Positions 61,258 to 64,000 of a stretch of 64,000 nt of DNA are shown piece after piece. The position numbers and the translations under genes were made by a program. The notes beneath the pieces are model-generated. The model did not search any database and was not told the origin of the DNA. It saw only the letters and a program-made list of their open reading frames with translations. How positions within the stretch are numbered: the stretch's first letter is position 1; each line of letters begins with the position of its first letter. The DNA is from Henckelia pumila (taxonomy: Eukaryota; Streptophyta; Magnoliopsida; Lamiales; Gesneriaceae), in the NCBI RefSeq assembly GCF_033568475.1, contig NC_133121.1:5518001-5582000 (forward strand). Direction: 5' to 3'.

Positions 61258-61652
61258 TTGTGTTTTAAATTAAATTAATATATATATATGATCCCAAAAC
61301 GTGAGACAAATAATTTTTTATAATAAGCATATAATTCATGAATTCACGGAAGATTCAGCATTCTGAACCATGCATGGGAAAAGGGCAATGAAATCTTCTT
61401 ATTGTCTTGTTAGGAGACCAACCCGTAATGATATTCGATTAAGCAAATTCAAAATATAGATGAAAGAAACAAAATAGGACACTCAAGGATTACTGATAGT
61501 TCAAATTTCAGTCCTATTACAACAAGGAAATATAATGCAATTATAACCAAAACCTATATATATATATCATCCTAGCTACACACTCATGTAAAAGAAATTC
61601 ATACAATACTGCTTCAACAGCCTATTCACTTTTCCGGCAAGAAAAATCAAAC
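60584..61652. other. Gap between the DUF1195 gene and the small plus-strand gene
   Basis: About 1.1 kb including the DUF1195 3' UTR. An ATT microsatellite lies at about 61182-61257. A TATA-rich stretch at about 61555-61567 (TATATATATATC) lies some 90 bp before the next ATG and is a plausible promoter for it. Confidence 0.6.
61182..61257. repeat. ATT trinucleotide microsatellite
   Basis: About 25 units of ATT with a few interruptions (a CAT, an AATACT). Confidence 0.92.
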
Positions 61653-62054
61653 ATGGACTCAACGGGCGACATATTCAAAGATCGTGTCCCGATCAGAGCC
61701 ACCTACAACAACCTCTTCAAGCGACCGGAATCCGAACGAGAGTTTCTCGAGTCAATCATCGCCCACGCACACCATGATGGCCCGGTACGCATGTACGGTC
61801 ATCCCATGGTGGTGGCGAGCTTTAAGAGCCGGCAGTTGTTTTTGAGAAGCTATCCTTTCACTAGAGAAGAAAGTTGTGAAAATATGATTGGATGCTTCAG
61901 TTGGAGTAAGGTGAAGGAGGCGGTGAACTCCGGCGGTGGTGGGGTGAAGTGCGCAAGGCTGAGGAAGGCAAAGAAGGAGGCTTGCTCCGCCTTGAGATCG
62001 ATTTTCCGGCATGTGGTTACTGCCTTGCACTGCCAAAATCTGAAGAAATATTGA
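61653..62054 (+). CDS. Small single-exon protein of unknown function, 133 residues
   Basis: It starts MDSTGDIFKDRVPIRATYNN and contains LFKRPESEREFLESIIAHAH, RMYGHPMVVASFKSRQLFLR, SYPFTREESCENMIGCFSW, a Gly run and a basic C-terminal part (ARLRKAKKEACSALRSIFRH), ending LKKY. GC content and codon use are clearly gene-like against AT-rich surroundings, a TATA-like stretch lies about 90 bp upstream, and the frame is open from the ATG. There is no signal peptide, membrane span or catalytic motif I can name. It looks like one of the short plant proteins without a named domain. The antisense frame 61752-62096 is a shadow. Confidence 0.7.
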   Translation: MDSTGDIFKDRVPIRATYNNLFKRPESEREFLESIIAHAHHDGPVRMYGHPMVVASFKSRQLFLRSYPFTREESCENMIGCFSWSKVKEAVNSGGGGVKCARLRKAKKEACSALRSIFRHVVTALHCQNLKKY

Positions 62055-63537
62055 ACTTGATCGAGGAATTTGATAGATTAATGTAATTTTTCGCATACTT
62101 GGTTCCTCGAACGTTATTTAGCAATGCAGCACGATAAATTATTGTATAAATACTTCCGGAGGCGTATCCAGACTTTTCGATCAGAGTCGGCGAATTCAAT
62201 AGATTTAAAAATTTATACAATAAATATCATACATTAACTTTATATGTTTTTTTATTTATTTTAGAACTCTCTTAAATTTCATGCTTTGAATATAATGAAT
62301 AATATTTTCCTTATCAACCGTATCAAACACATAAGGTACCAAACAATTATTTGATCATCTTTTAGCTGATTACGAAGTCATGTTTTACTAATTTTCAATA
62401 TTCAAAAAATATTTTCTACAATTGCAGTTACAACGGATATATAACAATGCCAATTTTCAAAGTAAATATATCAAATGAAATAATTGTTTTTTTTTTCTAT
62501 TAAACGATCTTTTTAACAATCTCGCTAATTTTTGCGAAATCAAAAAATTGATTGATACTTCATATATCAAATAAAGGTATGATGTTGGTGCTCAAGATGC
62601 TCTAACTCTATTAAAGAGCAAATTGAAATAATATTTCTTATCATAAGTAAAAAATAAATAAATTTGATGGATCAAAACATGATATACATGACAAAAAATT
62701 TGTGTTCATCCAATTAAAGAAATATATGTTTAAATCTCTGAAATTTGTCACTTCATAAAATTTTTCAAAACGATATTGGTTAAGATGATCTTTTTTCAGT
62801 GCTAGTCAAGATGGATGCGACTCTTTTGTTATTGAGGAGGAGGATGTACAATTAAAATTGAAAAATGCTAAGGGTACAACAAATATCGTGTACAACAATA
62901 TTTACAACAATAATGTCGTGAGTTTTTCTTTCGCAAGATTTTGTATTTACTGTATCGTGAGATTTCGATAAATTAAATTATTGTATTGAATTTTTTTATG
63001 CCGTAAGATTTGATATACGAATTTCGTTGTACCTGTAGCATCAATCATTAAAATTTGTATTTTAAAAAGATATTATACATATACTACTAATTTTTTTTAG
63101 AATTTTAGGGAGGCAGTCGCCTACTTTCGAATCATGTAGCTCCGCTACTGAATACTTCGTTTTCGAAAAAATTTCCGCTGACACCTAATTTAGCAATGGC
63201 CATACTGTTTGAAGAGAGAAACGATCTTAATTTAACTATTTTCATGCATTATATATACAGTTATCAAATGCTTCGGTGGTTGATTTTGAGTTTGAGTGGA
63301 TTAAAGTTAAATGGCTCAACAAGAGATAGATCCAACTAGAAGCCATTGGTTTGCACTCGTCACTTCTCAAATTTATCTTATCTAATTGTATCCTCCAAAT
63401 TTGCAATAGTAATTTTTTTTTAAAAAAAATTAATCGACGCCGTCCTCTTGTCTCAATCGCAGATGCAAATTCATTGATCCGAAATCCAAATACACTCCAA
63501 ACGTGTTTGTGAGTTATTAACTTATTTACAATATATG
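62055..63537. other. AT-rich gap with one MITE
   Basis: Contains the 3' flank of the small gene, AT-rich DNA and the family E element at 62864-63046. Two stretches resemble each other: ATTTCCGCTGACACCTAATT near 63170 and TTTCCCGCTAACACCTAATT near 60767, each followed by TGTTTGA..AG..AAACGATC and later CAAATGCTTCGGT. They are relics of a direct duplication flanking the small gene. No further gene seen. Confidence 0.6.
62864..63046. mobile_element. GTACAAC-ended MITE (family E, copy 3)
   Basis: It begins AATGCTAAGGGTACAACAAA and ends GTTGTACCTGTAGCATCAAT, clear inverted ends. Inside are TCGTGTACAACAATATTTAC, repeated TCGTGAGATTT-like blocks and CCGTAAGATTTGATATAC. This is the best-preserved copy in the window. 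Confidence 0.7.
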
Positions 63538-64000
63538 TTGTTAGGAATTAATCCAAAAGAGTTTGATATTCTAGAATTATCAAACAATTGAACAAATAGC
63601 AAAACAATAACACAATCCCAACTAACACAGATCAAACACCAACTCACAAGAAAACAAATAAACGAAACAAGTATTTACGTGATTCGACAAGGAATTTGCC
63701 TACGTTCACGGGAGAGCAACACAACCACTTTATTAATTACCAATAGAATAAATCCAAGCTCTAACACCAGAGCTTATTACAGAGACAGCCAAGATAAACT
63801 CTAACGCTATCACTCAATTCAAGCTTTAAAGCCTTGAATTCTTCCCGTCACAATCTACGCCCCAGTTTTCTTCTCTGAAATCTCTCTTTTCTTCTCTCTC
63901 AAAAGTCTTCTGGAGTTTGAAGAATTTGATTTTCTGTTATATTCATTGGCGTAGCTTCCATCTGCTTATATAGAGAATTACACCGATTTTTATCTTGGGC
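63538..64000. mobile_element. Probable partial LTR of a retrotransposon at the window edge (fossil)
   Basis: It opens TGTTAGGAATTAATCC and has ACGTGATTCGACAAGGAATT next to TGCCTACGTTCACGGG, a combination seen in LTRs of plant Copia-type elements, then CT-rich sequence and GCTTATATAGAG near 63965. The stretch continues past base 64000, so length, partner LTR and target duplication cannot be seen. Family and age are left open. Confidence 0.5.

Overview
The window is nuclear DNA from a flowering plant, almost certainly a eudicot. The genes are split by AT-rich GT-AG introns, the gaps are AT-rich and full of short inverted-repeat transposons, and the gene set is plant-specific: a DWF4/CYP90B1 brassinosteroid hydroxylase, a DDM1 remodeller, a PERK receptor-like kinase and a plant-specific TFIIB-related protein (pBrp). 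There is no operon, CRISPR array, rRNA or convincing tRNA. The species cannot be fixed from the sequence.

Layout. 1-6335 (minus): PYROXD2-like FAD oxidoreductase, 3' end cut by the window edge. 6752-7516: PIF/Harbinger-type element. 8209-13473 (minus): SDH1, the mitochondrial succinate dehydrogenase flavoprotein. 13474-16990: gap with a hAT-type MITE, a fold-back element and a perfect 186-bp palindrome. 16991-22994 (minus): DWF4/CYP90B1 with a 2.6-kb last intron. 22995-33890: gene-poor gap of MITEs, microsatellites and a solo LTR that landed inside an older DNA element. 33891-36175 (minus): pBrp copy A. 38189-40863 (minus): a small two-exon membrane protein. 42089-47355 (minus): DDM1. 49115-52107 (minus): PERK kinase. 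53096-55650 (minus): broken pBrp copy B. 57955-60583 (plus): DUF1195-type membrane protein. 61653-62054 (plus): small unknown gene. 63538-64000: edge of an LTR.

The most informative structure is at 32785-41928, a tandem duplication with visible breakpoints at 32785, 37187/37188 and 41928. The right unit carries the small membrane-protein gene between two flanks. The left unit has the same two flanks, but a whole intron-bearing pBrp gene sits in place of the membrane-protein gene. The second pBrp copy lies beside the DUF1195 gene, as in Arabidopsis (AT4G36650/AT4G36660, from memory), so copy B is probably at the ancestral site and copy A is the transposed one. Copy B has decayed (disturbed start, zinc-ribbon Cys to Arg, 81-codon exon deletion, CACTA insertion), while copy A keeps the zinc ribbon and both cyclin-like repeats. 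This looks like relocation of a single-copy transcription factor gene by DNA-level duplication.

SDH1 and DDM1 are immediate neighbours in Arabidopsis (AT5G66760 and AT5G66750, from memory). Here they share strand and order but are separated by DWF4, the pBrp duplication and about 28 kb. I found no wholly new molecular system. The new material is structural: gene replacement inside a tandem duplication, a duplicated exon end with its splice site in SDH1, reading-frame-open introns in DWF4, and several small repeat families.
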